DNA from: Prevotella sp. E13-27
GTDB lineage: Bacteria > Bacteroidota > Bacteroidia > Bacteroidales > Bacteroidaceae
DNA length: 64,000 nucleotides
NCBI RefSeq assembly: GCF_023217965.1
Contig: NZ_JALPSC010000002.1
Location: 1,054,001-1,118,000, forward strand
Reading direction: 5' to 3'
Below, piece after piece: positions 1 to 6,624 of the stretch. Within the stretch, counting starts at the first letter, position 1. Each line of letters opens with the position of its first letter. The position numbers and the translations under genes are program-made. The notes beneath the pieces were generated by a model. That model saw nothing but the letters and a program-made list of their open reading frames with translations. It ran no database searches and had not been told where the DNA came from.

Positions 1-38
1 AGGGTGCGTTCAAGAATTTGAGCGCACCCTCTCGTTTT
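1..38 (+). terminator. Rho-independent terminator-like hairpin at the window edge
   Basis: Bases 1-13 and 18-30 form a 13-bp stem with one G-T wobble and a four-base loop; a CTCGTTTTCC stretch follows. On the plus strand this would end a transcript entering from the left, whose gene lies outside the window. The stem may continue to the left of base 1. Confidence 0.6.
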
Positions 39-80
39 CCCTCTTACCTCTCACTTCTCGCCATCCTACGTTAGGCGAGA

Positions 81-386
81 CTAGTGCCTCGATTTAGATC
101 GAGACACTGACCTGAATTTTATGTTAGGAGACTCCCCTGAGACGTGTTTTTTATTATCATCTTTATCACCAACGATTAATAGAATTATCCATGTCAGCAC
201 AGGCGAAACAAATAATGAAAGTAGCACCCACCCCAATGGGTCACGATGCCTGTTTCTTGCCATATTCAAAGTTATACCAATGTATATCCAATAAGCTATA
301 ACAATCACGCATGCTATAGCCATTATGCCCATTGGAATCTTCCACACTAAAGGACTAACCACAATTTCAGCTATAATCCTCATCAT
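81..386 (-). CDS. Small two-helix membrane protein, function unknown
   Basis: A 101-residue protein. Two hydrophobic segments (about residues 7-38 and 51-72) are separated by a short basic loop (ARNRHRD), and the C-terminal tail is hydrophilic and rich in Ser, Lys and Arg, so it is probably an inner-membrane protein with an exposed tail. I do not recognise a family. Two ATG codons stand in tandem at 386 and 383. The gene begins three bases after the stop of the upstream membrane protein (390-1061), so the two are almost certainly cotranscribed and may work together. Confidence 0.6.
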   Translation of the reverse strand: MMRIIAEIVVSPLVWKIPMGIMAIACVIVIAYWIYIGITLNMARNRHRDPLGWVLLSLFVSPVLTWIILLIVGDKDDNKKHVSGESPNIKFRSVSRSKSRH

Positions 387-389
387 TGA

Positions 390-1061
390 TTATTTTGTTT
401 TATACGATTTTAGCTCAAACTCAACCTTATACTTACGGTCCGGACTACCAGGTACGATTCTACTTTTATAGTATGCATAATTATCATCATGCCCATATCC
501 TTTTAATGAAAAACTCTTTACCATGCCAGACTCTATAATAACATTTTTCGTAAAATCTTGATAATCCAGCATATTACCACTCATATCGTAGTAAATCATA
601 CGCCCAGTAACTTGAGTGATAACATAGTCTGTATTGTTTTTCAATGCCACCGTAGCATCAGATTGCACCCAATCATGGTTATAGTTTGCCAATGTCAGCG
701 CATTTGAATCAAAATCTTTCGACGATTTGGAAGCATCAGGATGCGTTGTGGCTGTATTTGCCTTCGCAACAGTCTGCTTCTTATCAGCCACAGCCTCATT
801 ACGTTTCGATTTCAGTTGTTCCAATTCCTGACGAAGCTGTCCTACCTCGTCTTTAAGAGCTTTCCATTCAGCAGCAGGCACCACTATATCACCATCTGCC
901 CTATGTATCACTTCATCATCTAAGTCGACACGCTCTTTCGGTGAATCTTCCCATCGAATCAAGCCTGAAGCCCAAAGTAACACAATCACGAGTACCACGC
1001 CTATAAACACGATGAACGCCTTGGCATTCCTACTTTTACTTTCTTCCCAGTCGTATTTCAT
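390..1061 (-). CDS. Membrane-anchored protein with coiled coil and C-terminal beta domain, unknown function
   Basis: A 223-residue protein. There is a short cytoplasmic N-terminus, one membrane helix at about residues 15-34, a heptad-like Glu/Leu/Lys segment at about 65-95 that should form a coiled coil, a polar linker, and a C-terminal domain (about 120-220) whose pattern (VALKNNTDYVIT, MIYYDMSGNML) recalls the FxLYD-type beta-sandwich found in many membrane-anchored bacterial proteins. That domain assignment is inference from the pattern only. The likely promoter lies at 1175-1210, and the downstream two-helix protein gene follows after three bases. Orientation is probably cytoplasm-in, with the beta domain in the periplasm. 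Confidence 0.6.
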   Translation of the reverse strand: MKYDWEESKSRNAKAFIVFIGVVLVIVLLWASGLIRWEDSPKERVDLDDEVIHRADGDIVVPAAEWKALKDEVGQLRQELEQLKSKRNEAVADKKQTVAKANTATTHPDASKSSKDFDSNALTLANYNHDWVQSDATVALKNNTDYVITQVTGRMIYYDMSGNMLDYQDFTKNVIIESGMVKSFSLKGYGHDDNYAYYKSRIVPGSPDRKYKVEFELKSYKTK

Positions 1062-1174
1062 AATCGTTATATATTTTGAGGTGTCAATGGACCTGTTCCT
1101 GCGTCACCAGGACGGTTAATATTAGTGTAAAAGTTCTTTTCTTCATATTAGTTCTTGTTTTAGGTTTCAATACT

Positions 1175-1210
1175 GCAAAGATACAAAAAAATCCGCTTAG
1201 TACGACCAAA
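1175..1210 (-). promoter_or_regulatory. Bacteroidales-type promoter for the 1061-81 gene pair
   Basis: Read on the minus strand: TTTG (1210-1207), a 23-base spacer, then TATCTTTGC (1183-1175), matching the TTTG/TAnnTTTG pattern of the primary Bacteroidetes sigma factor, though the spacer is longer than the usual 19-21. Transcription would run into the gene starting at 1061. Confidence 0.5.
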
Positions 1211-1491
1211 CGGATAGTTTTTTTGAATACTTTTATTTCAAAAAAGGTATTTTGGCATCAATATCCTCATGCAATTGAAGTAGTCCAGTCTAATAGATTA
1301 GGCCTATACAACGAGGATTAGGGGATTGGACTCTGAATTAAAATCAGTACATTTACCTCTTACCTTTGCATCCGATTATAGAGATTGTTCCATTTTCATG
1401 AAATATTTCTTGCAGATGGATGCAATACGGTTTAAGTTTTGTAGCTTTGCTAGAGATTTATGCCGTTGAGGGTGAGAAGACACTCACCTAG

Positions 1492-1647
1492 ATAAGTAGA
1501 GACTATATCGTGGGACAGGATAAGCTTCCACCCTCGTTTTCAGATCTTTGGAGCCAGGACAAAGTATCAGAGGACATCCTTTATGTATGGCAGAGGATGA
1601 TTCAGAGTATATACAAGAGGAAAGGCGGTGAGGATTTGAGGCTATAA
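1492..1647 (+). pseudogene. Decayed ORF remnant upstream of the IS element
   Basis: The 600-base stretch 1062-1661 has no convincing intact gene. Bases 1492-1647 keep an open frame of 51 codons ending at TAA with protein-like composition (…GQDKLPPSFSDLWSQDK… then VWQRMIQSIYKRKGG), but there is no start codon, and a TAG at 1489-1491 separates it from a short upstream in-frame piece. This looks like the end of a gene lost by decay; I do not recognise the family. It may be chance. Confidence 0.25.
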
Positions 1648-1661
1648 TCATCAACATTATT

Positions 1662-1670
1662 AACTCAAAA
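1662..1670 (+). repeat. Left target-site duplication of the IS4-type element
   Basis: The nonamer AACTCAAAA lies directly outside the left inverted repeat and is repeated exactly at 2982-2990 directly outside the right one. A 9-bp duplication is within the range known for IS4-family elements. Confidence 0.85.
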
Positions 1671-1690
1671 CACTACTGTCCGGTTAAATT

Positions 1691-2851
1691 TCACCAAAGC
1701 GAAAGTTGGCGGTCATCTTCCGGATTTTGATTAATAATTGGTTTGTCAAAAAGTTCATTCAGCGGAGTCCTCTCAAAGAGAACTTGGCCGATGACATTAG
1801 AGAATATGTAAAGATTTTGTTCGATATGATACATCTTCAGAGCAATAATAAGCAGCAGGTAGTCACAGATGGCAATCCATATCTGTGTGAAGACTGCGTT
1901 TTGGGACGTCCCATAGAACGTCTTGATGTGCAGGTGCTGCTTGATCCATTTGAAGAACGTTTCGATAGTCCAGCGCTCTCGGTACAGTTCCGCAATGGTA
2001 ATTGCTTCAAGGGTGAAGTCATTCGTCAGGAATCGATACACTACGTTCTGCGCAAAGTCCTCATAGACGACCAGACGCAACAAATCAGGGTACTTCTTGG
2101 CTGTAAAGAGACCAGTAAGACTGATGGACTCGTCAGAGATGACGCCAGTCTGCCTGTCAACCTCTCTTGCCTCGAATACGGAATATTTCATGTTGTCCTT
2201 TGCTCTGGTTACAAAGTAAGCCTTCTGCTGTTGGAAGAGACGGAACAGACGGTCAAAGTCCACATAGCCTTTATCCATCAGATAGTAAGCCCCTGCTTCT
2301 ACAGGCAAGCTGTCCATAGCCTGAGTATCATGCACATTGCCAGGAGTAAGCATGATGAAGTTGGGTATGTTGTTCTTTACATCAATCAAAGTGTGCATCT
2401 TGAAAGCACCTTTGTCATGATGGAACTTCGCCCATGGACAGAGATGCAGACACAGGTTGATGGTACTGCTGTCAAAGGCATACACCATATTGTCAATTCC
2501 CAACCGATAGTATTCATCTTTATACAGGACTTTAGCCCTCTCGACAAGTACCATTGCGTAGTCCTGATAGATACGCCAGTCCTTCTTCTCGTTCATGTCG
2601 GCGAGAGTGGACTTGGGCATCACCTTCAGACCGGCATGATACAACTTGGAGTTGAAAGCAGTCAACTGAGCCTCTATGCTACGAAGGCTTGCGCTGCTGG
2701 TCAGCTGAGCATAACTCATGACAAGGAACTGGTCACGGCAAGTGAATCGTCTTGCATGAAAATCCCCTCTATATCTGTCAATACATTTCCTGAGCTCGTA
2801 GTCAGGGATGAGAGACATCAGTTGCGAGAATACAGTATTTCCGGCATTCAT
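1691..2851 (-). CDS. IS4-family transposase (DDE, YREK signature)
   Basis: About 386 residues. It is a DDE transposase that cuts and joins the ends of the surrounding element. Catalytic Asp residues are in YAFDSSTINL and LMDKGYVDF, and the catalytic Glu lies in YRERWTIETFFKWIK, which fits the IS4 signature Y-(2)-R-(3)-E-(6)-K exactly. The N-terminal region (about the first 70 residues) resembles the DUF4372-type domain of related Bacteroidetes transposases. The frame is open upstream to 2929, but I place the start at the ATG at 2851, because a promoter-like TATCTTTG at 2889-2882 would put the transcript start downstream of the earlier codons. The stop codon reaches one base into the left inverted repeat. 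Confidence 0.92.
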   Translation of the reverse strand: MNAGNTVFSQLMSLIPDYELRKCIDRYRGDFHARRFTCRDQFLVMSYAQLTSSASLRSIEAQLTAFNSKLYHAGLKVMPKSTLADMNEKKDWRIYQDYAMVLVERAKVLYKDEYYRLGIDNMVYAFDSSTINLCLHLCPWAKFHHDKGAFKMHTLIDVKNNIPNFIMLTPGNVHDTQAMDSLPVEAGAYYLMDKGYVDFDRLFRLFQQQKAYFVTRAKDNMKYSVFEAREVDRQTGVISDESISLTGLFTAKKYPDLLRLVVYEDFAQNVVYRFLTNDFTLEAITIAELYRERWTIETFFKWIKQHLHIKTFYGTSQNAVFTQIWIAICDYLLLIIALKMYHIEQNLYIFSNVIGQVLFERTPLNELFDKPIINQNPEDDRQLSLW

Positions 2852-2881
2852 ATCCTGTGCTATCTTATATATGAGACAGTA

Positions 2882-2889
2882 CAAAGATA
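2882..2889 (-). promoter_or_regulatory. -7 box of the IS4 transposase promoter
   Basis: The minus strand reads TATCTTTG here, about 30 bases before the preferred ATG at 2851. No TTTG was found at the usual distance upstream, so this is a weak or partial promoter, as expected for a transposase gene. Confidence 0.4.
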
Positions 2890-2981
2890 AAAAATCAAAT
2901 CGGAAAATTTTTAAATCGCTGTATCTCATTGAAATTTAAACATTTAATTAACGTTCGGAAAAATTTAACCGGACACTAGTG

Positions 2982-2990
2982 AACTCAAAA
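2982..2990 (+). repeat. Right target-site duplication of the IS4-type element
   Basis: AACTCAAAA, identical to 1662-1670. Joining the two flanks across the element restores a continuous sequence leading into the IS110-type gene at 3001. Confidence 0.85.
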
Positions 2991-3000
2991 TTCAAACCGT

Positions 3001-4113
3001 ATGAAACCGAATTTCAAACCTGGCAAGTGGTTTATGCAGTGCGTGGGAATCGACATTGCAAAGGGTACGTTCACGGCCTGCCTGTGTATGTATGAGTTCG
3101 ATCAGGGATGCTCTACCGCCCCTGTAGTGTTTAACAACGACAAGACTGGTTTCAACCAGTTCGTCAAATGGAGCCGTAAAGAGGCTCTGAAGGGCTACCC
3201 TCTGCGCTATGTGATGGAACCCACTGGTGTCTATTACGAGCAGCTGGCATCCCATCTGAACAAACTCAGTCTGAACGTCTGCGTTGTGTTGCCTAACAAG
3301 GCCCGTGAGTTTGCAAAGTACGAGGGTATCCTCACAAAGACCGATAACATGGATGCCTATACTCTTGGGATGCTTGGGTGTTTGGACAAGCGCCTCAAAC
3401 CTTGGGCACCGCCATCTCCTATCTATAGGGAACTGCGACAGATGACGCGTTTCGTGGCCGACATCAACAAGGTCAAGACACAGTTGAGGAACCATCTGGA
3501 GGCACTCGCACACAGCGAGATAGCGGAGAAGAGCATCGTCAAGCACTATAACAAACTTATCAACGAGATAGACAAACAGCTGGACAGTAATCAGAAGGCC
3601 ATCCGCGAGAAGATCAAGCAGGAGCCCGGACTGTCAGAGCGTATTGACCGTATCACAACCATCAACGGCATAGGGTTTATGACTGTAGCTACAGTGGTTG
3701 CAGAGACAAATGGCTTTGCGCTGATAACTAACCGCAAGCAACTGACAAGATATGCAGGGCTTGATGTTCCTGCACATCAGTCGGGACCTGTAGACCCTAA
3801 GCGTCACATCTCAAAGCAGGGAAACGTACACATCAGAACGGCACTCTATTTTCCTGCCATTGTCAGCACTCAGTGTAATCCTCAGATGAAAGATTTCTAT
3901 GGGCGCCTATGTGACAGGAATACACAGTCGAAAATGATTGGAGTGACAGCCACCATGCGCAAGCTACTACTGCTCATATACAGCCTTTGGAAAAGTGGAG
4001 AGAAGTATGACCCGACACGTAACAAAACTGCATGTGATAAGCAAAAGAAAGAGGCTGAAACCACTGAAGGCCAGCCTCACGGGATAGATGTTGGGACATT
4101 GGCTGAAGAATAG
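3001..4113 (+). CDS. IS110-family transposase (DEDD recombinase)
   Basis: 370 residues, about full length for the family. The N-terminal RuvC-like DEDD domain shows GIDIAKGTF (first Asp), VMEPTGVYYEQL (Glu) and KTDNMDAYTL (Asp pair). The C-terminal Transposase_20 domain shows the helix-hairpin-helix region TTINGIGFMTVATVVAE and the block RYAGLDVPAHQSG followed by ISKQGNVHIRTALY, which carries the catalytic Ser. A second ATG at 3034 could also be the start (MQCVGIDIAK). Known family members are guided by a structured bridge RNA encoded in the non-coding end of the element. Here the 5' side was invaded by the IS4-type element, and the 3' side has about 460 bases without a gene. The element's own ends could not be fixed. 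Confidence 0.9.
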   Translation: MKPNFKPGKWFMQCVGIDIAKGTFTACLCMYEFDQGCSTAPVVFNNDKTGFNQFVKWSRKEALKGYPLRYVMEPTGVYYEQLASHLNKLSLNVCVVLPNKAREFAKYEGILTKTDNMDAYTLGMLGCLDKRLKPWAPPSPIYRELRQMTRFVADINKVKTQLRNHLEALAHSEIAEKSIVKHYNKLINEIDKQLDSNQKAIREKIKQEPGLSERIDRITTINGIGFMTVATVVAETNGFALITNRKQLTRYAGLDVPAHQSGPVDPKRHISKQGNVHIRTALYFPAIVSTQCNPQMKDFYGRLCDRNTQSKMIGVTATMRKLLLLIYSLWKSGEKYDPTRNKTACDKQKKEAETTEGQPHGIDVGTLAEE

Positions 4114-4572
4114 CCGCAGAACGCTGTCTTCCCTTGATGGCTGCAAAGTTAATCAAATTCTTTTAAATAACAAAGAAATAATCATAAAACATAGCACACT
4201 GCTGAGGAGAAACAGTGCGGCAGCACCCGTAAACATCAGAAAAAAAATCGCCGCAGACGATAAACGCTATACACTGATTGTTGTTATGGAACTCACTAAG
4301 CATTGAATCTCACATCACAGCAGAGCCCTGTCGCAATTTACATTGAAAACAGGGCATGAATGCTGCGTGTAAATGCAATCAATAGACAAGAATTGTTAAA
4401 ATGCCTCACTTTTAATCCAAAAAGTTTGGTTTTTAAAACAGTATCTGTCCCTGGTGTCATCCAAAAGGCAGAAAACATTAGAGAAAAACGCATGATTGTA
4501 AGGGCTCATCAATGACTTACGGGGGCTGTCCCTGTGAACGATTGAGTATTACCGCTTGCGCCTGTGTCATAA
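4114..4572. other. Non-coding stretch 3' of the IS110 gene
   Basis: No credible gene is seen in these 459 bases. There is a 7-bp inverted repeat GCCCTGT/ACAGGGC at 4325-4331 and 4349-4355 without a T tract, and a minus-strand promoter-like pair at 4143-4174. The stretch may include the right end of the IS110 element, and a bridge RNA if the element belongs to the IS1111-like branch; this is inference. Confidence 0.4.
4143..4174 (-). promoter_or_regulatory. Promoter-like sequence antisense to the IS110 3' end
   Basis: The minus strand reads TTTG (4174-4171), a 19-base spacer, and TAACTTTGC (4151-4143): a full match in sequence and spacing. It would drive RNA into the 3' end of the transposase gene from the opposite strand. 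No gene follows it in that direction, so it may produce an antisense RNA or be accidental. Confidence 0.4.
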
Positions 4573-5184
4573 TTATGAGTTTACTTTCAGTTTAAGCAAA
4601 TCGAAATACATCAGACGGGTATTAAGCGGCAGGTGACCTACACCTATACCCATGTATTTTGCCTCCAGCCGTTCGTCAGCAATAAGATAACGGAAGCCGT
4701 TCTTCTCGTAATAATGGAGCGTATCTGGGCGGTTCAACGCATCGACAATAAGGAAACGGCAACCCGTGCGGTTATTGGTGCGGAAGAGCACTTTAATAAA
4801 GTCCATGATGGCCGTTCCATAGCCATGACCAGCAAAGTCCTTGTTCGTACCAAGACGACCGATGAGTACGGCTGGGAAACGCTTCAACGTCTTGTCGCGC
4901 AAGTCTGTATCATCAAGAAACTGCTCCTTGTATTCATCGGCAATGCGGTTGGTCAGACGGATGCTGTCGTTAGAGAGTGAAAAAGCGGTGACTATGGTAT
5001 CAGGCTGATTTTTTAGACAGAATAAGTAGGTCTTGCCAAGCAGCTTTCGCTGATTGACAAGGCAATCTTTGGTAAATAACTCATCAAGGTCACCTTCACC
5101 ACAACTGAAAGGCTTGCAATCGGCAAGTTTTTCTTCTGTGAGACGTACGAGGTCACATTCGCTTAGAAGCTGCTCTACGGTCAT
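4573..5184 (-). CDS. GNAT-family N-acetyltransferase, possible toxin-type
   Basis: 203 residues from the ATG at 5184. It is a GCN5-related acetyltransferase: the acetyl-CoA pyrophosphate loop is in KDFAGHGYGTAIMDF, the following strand is CRFLIVDALNR, and the conserved YYEKNGF motif comes near the end. The N-terminal part (SCGEGDLDELF) resembles the CFDSGN/SGxxxLDxFF start of GNAT toxins of the TacT/AtaT type, which acetylate aminoacyl-tRNA. I prefer the start at 5184 over the ATG at 5196 because it makes a four-base ATGA overlap with the stop of the small upstream gene. That coupling supports a toxin-antitoxin-like pair, but the substrate is unknown. Confidence 0.75.
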   Translation of the reverse strand: MTVEQLLSECDLVRLTEEKLADCKPFSCGEGDLDELFTKDCLVNQRKLLGKTYLFCLKNQPDTIVTAFSLSNDSIRLTNRIADEYKEQFLDDTDLRDKTLKRFPAVLIGRLGTNKDFAGHGYGTAIMDFIKVLFRTNNRTGCRFLIVDALNRPDTLHYYEKNGFRYLIADERLEAKYMGIGVGHLPLNTRLMYFDLLKLKVNS

Positions 5185-5339
5185 AGGGCTGTACATGTCT
5201 TCAGGTAGTCTGCAACCACCTGTGCCTCATGGCGATAGTCCTCTGTGCCTGGGTTTTGCTCCGTGAGCGTGGCCTCGCTTTCAAATGTTCTTGCTGTCTC
5301 GCCATAGAGAGTCGGGATAGCTCTTATTGCTGTTGCCAT
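5181..5339 (-). CDS. 52-residue partner of the GNAT gene (antitoxin-like)
   Basis: A short gene reading MATAIRAIPTLYGETA… and ending in YLKTCTAL. It is acidic in the middle (TFESEATLTEQNPGTEDY) and helical-looking at both ends. The stop TGA overlaps the ATG of the acetyltransferase (ATGA). A good promoter stands 30 bases upstream. I recall similar mini-genes beside GNAT genes in Bacteroidetes, but no DNA-binding motif of a known antitoxin class (ribbon-helix-helix, HTH) is evident. The role as antitoxin is inferred from size, order and coupling. Confidence 0.65.
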   Translation of the reverse strand: MATAIRAIPTLYGETARTFESEATLTEQNPGTEDYRHEAQVVADYLKTCTAL

Positions 5340-5368
5340 AGTCTTAAACTAATGTTCTATTTCACGTT

Positions 5369-5401
5369 GCAAAAGTAGCAAATAAAATCTGAACAGCCAA
5401 A
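5369..5401 (-). promoter_or_regulatory. Promoter of the 52-residue/GNAT pair
   Basis: The minus strand reads TTTG (5401-5398), a 20-base spacer, and TACTTTTGC (5377-5369), followed by an A-rich leader to the ATG at 5339. This is an ideal Bacteroidales promoter. Confidence 0.75.
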
Positions 5402-5457
5402 TAAAAGGGTAATTAAATAACAATGGAACAGGTACACAAGCCCTGAATATGATTGAA

Positions 5458-5644
5458 TGACATGATGACAAGATGACATCGTGACATTAAGGATATTCAA
5501 CATGTAGTAGGGTTAAGAGTGATAAATTGAAAGAAAGAATATATAGTAATAATATATAATATATATATTATATATTATTACTAACCATAGTTTTGCGTAT
5601 CATGATATTCCTTAATGTCACGTTGTCATGATGTCATTGTCACT
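5458..5644 (+). repeat. Palindromic intergenic element, family A copy 1
   Basis: The left arm is four 8-bp words TGACANNN (5458-5489). It is followed by an orientation-specific segment containing GATAAATTGAAAGAAAG, a 40-bp perfect A/T palindrome (5544-5583), the segment GCGTATCATGATATTCC, and a right arm of the inverted words NNNTGTCA up to 5644. The same element lies at 56656-56834 in reverse orientation, with near identity in the asymmetric parts. It occupies the divergent gap between the GNAT pair and the HU-like gene. No ORF is contained in it. Confidence 0.8.
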
Positions 5645-5723
5645 ATTCGCGAGTTACGTCTCCCTTTAACAGATTTTTACAGGTTACGCTATACCAAAAT
5701 TAGGTGTCCCAAGAAAAATGTCG

Positions 5724-5731
5724 TACCTTTG
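5724..5731 (+). promoter_or_regulatory. -7 box for the HU-like gene
   Basis: TACCTTTG, about 195 bases before the start codon; no TTTG at the expected distance upstream. It would yield a long leader containing the 22-bp repeats and the TTTAAACC repeats. Confidence 0.45.
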
Positions 5732-5767
5732 TACTGTGTTTAGGATGCATCACAATGACACACAAGA

Positions 5768-5833
5768 GCGTTTAGAAAGAACGCACGCGGCGAACAGAAA
5801 AAACACCGCCAGCAATCAGAAAGAACGCTCACG
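5768..5833 (+). repeat. Three 22-bp leader repeats, locus 1 (HU-like gene)
   Basis: Units at 5768-5789, 5790-5811 and 5812-5833, each with the pattern GC-n-n-n-n-AGAAAGAAC/AGAAAAAAC in the same register. The first reads GCGTTTAGAAAGAACGCACG and continues for two more bases. The same unit recurs at 23826-23891, 40721-40808 and 56472-56537. Confidence 0.75.
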
Positions 5834-5847
5834 AGAGAACTCAAACT

Positions 5848-5923
5848 ACTTAAACAACTTAAACTTTTAAACCTTTAAACCTTTAAACCATTAAACAACT
5901 TAAACCTTTAAACTATTAAAAAC
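5848..5923 (+). repeat. TTTAAACC-type 8-bp tandem repeats before the HU-like start
   Basis: Roughly nine imperfect copies of an 8-bp word (TTTAAACC, CTTAAACA, ATTAAACA) fill the 75 bases before the ATG at 5925. They are A/T-rich and without structure, and would keep the ribosome entry site open. Confidence 0.6.
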
Positions 5924-5924
5924 T

Positions 5925-6422
5925 ATGGGAACAATTACAATTAAGAAGTATCAGAACACAAACGAGAAGCTGACGAAGTGTTACGGCAAGTGGTATGGCA
6001 AGGTGCTCCACCGCGGCACAATGGGCACCGATGAGCTGGCCAACCACATCATGAAGCACGGCTCTGTGTATACCGACGACGTGGTGCTGGGCGTGACCCG
6101 CAAGCTCATGCACTGCATAGCAGAGCAGCTGGCAGAGGGCTACAAGGTGAAGCTCGACGGCATTGGCACACTCTACCTCGGCGCCAGCTCCACAGGTGCG
6201 GACAGCTCCGAGGACTTCGACATCTCAAAGAACATCACTCGCATAGGCGTGAAGTTCCTCGCCGACCAGAGCAAGAACAGCATCTACACCGCAAGGGTGA
6301 TGCGCCAGAGCAACACGCTCACCACAAAAATCGGTCTCGAGGGCGGATATCTGGTCGACGGAAGCGCAAGCGGCAACAACAACGACACGCCGAACCCAGG
6401 AGCAGTGGAAGAGGAGCCTTAA
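5925..6422 (+). CDS. HU-like DNA-binding protein (HU-HIG type)
   Basis: 165 residues. The first 125 or so match the Bacteroidetes HU-like family: MGTITIKKYQN…, DELANHIMKHGSVYTDDVVLG, then GYKVKLDGIGTLYLG and NITRIGVKFLADQ, in the order expected for the HU/IHF fold with its helical base and beta arms. The C-terminal tail (about 130-165) is rich in Gly, Asn, Pro and Glu and probably disordered. It is followed by the smalltalk mini-gene, as often seen in this phylum. The long leader carries two kinds of tandem repeat. It probably acts as a nucleoid-associated protein; the target is unknown. Confidence 0.85.
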   Translation: MGTITIKKYQNTNEKLTKCYGKWYGKVLHRGTMGTDELANHIMKHGSVYTDDVVLGVTRKLMHCIAEQLAEGYKVKLDGIGTLYLGASSTGADSSEDFDISKNITRIGVKFLADQSKNSIYTARVMRQSNTLTTKIGLEGGYLVDGSASGNNNDTPNPGAVEEEP

Positions 6423-6437
6423 AACTTAAAACCTAAA

Positions 6438-6510
6438 ACCCACCCCTTCCATTCTTGGACGAGCCAAGCGTCGCAAGCGCCGAGCGCCCGAGGGGAGGGG
6501 GATGAGTTAG
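6438..6510 (+). repeat. 73-bp direct repeat, copy 1
   Basis: Starts ACCCACCCCTTCCATTC and ends with GAGGGGAGGGGGATGAGTTAG. The second copy at 6718-6790 differs at about two positions. CCCC near the left end can pair with GGGG near the right end, so each copy can fold into a long hairpin. The two copies bracket the smalltalk gene. Confidence 0.85.
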
Positions 6511-6514
6511 AAAA

Positions 6515-6619
6515 GAACGCGAGAAAAAAATCCGTGAAATCCGTGAAATCCGTTGTTAAAAAAGAAGAACGCGAGAATAAAAATCCGTGAAATCCGTGAA
6601 ATCCGTTGTTAAAAAAGAA
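6515..6619 (+). repeat. Duplicated leader with 9-bp AAATCCGTG repeats
   Basis: Two copies (about 6515-6562 and 6567-6619) of a block GAACGCGAGAA…, three 9-bp words AAATCCGTG/AAATCCGTT, and GTTAAAAAAG. The 9-bp word repeats are a familiar kind of intergenic filler in Prevotella. They form the leader of the smalltalk gene. Confidence 0.75.
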
Positions 6620-6624
6620 AAGCT

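Larger units (their letters stand above)
1671..2981 (-). mobile_element. Complete IS4-family insertion sequence (1311 bp)
   Basis: The element is bounded by 21-bp terminal inverted repeats, 1671-1691 and 2961-2981, which match at 20 of 21 positions (core GTCCGGTTAAATTT), and by the direct repeat AACTCAAAA at 1662-1670 and 2982-2990. It contains one transposase gene on the minus strand that fills nearly the whole element. Intact ends, intact target duplication and an uninterrupted transposase suggest recent insertion. It sits only 19 bases upstream of the IS110-type transposase ORF, so it probably jumped into the 5' region of that older element. Confidence 0.9.

Noticed and set aside
1076..1321. 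An 81-codon plus-strand frame upstream of the first promoter
   Set aside because: It runs through the promoter of the opposite gene, has low-complexity composition and no recognisable domain.
1706..2890. Long plus-strand frame opposite the IS4 transposase
   Set aside because: It mirrors the true gene codon by codon. The minus-strand frame has the YREK and DDE residues.
4088..4306. A 72-codon frame after the IS110 gene
   Set aside because: It overlaps the end of the transposase gene and has no protein-like pattern or start signal.
4325..4355. Terminator after the IS110 gene
   Set aside because: The 7-bp stem has a 17-base loop and no T tract.
5768..5833. CRISPR array
   Set aside because: Units follow one another without spacers, only three or four copies are present, and no cas gene is in the window.
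5745..5870. A 41-codon frame across the 22-bp repeats in the HU-like leader (starts MHHNDTQERLERT)
   Set aside because: The repeat has a period of 22, which is not a multiple of three, so each unit is read in a new frame. Similar short frames at 23824 and 56530 arise the same way and differ in length and end. A DNA repeat explains all of them.
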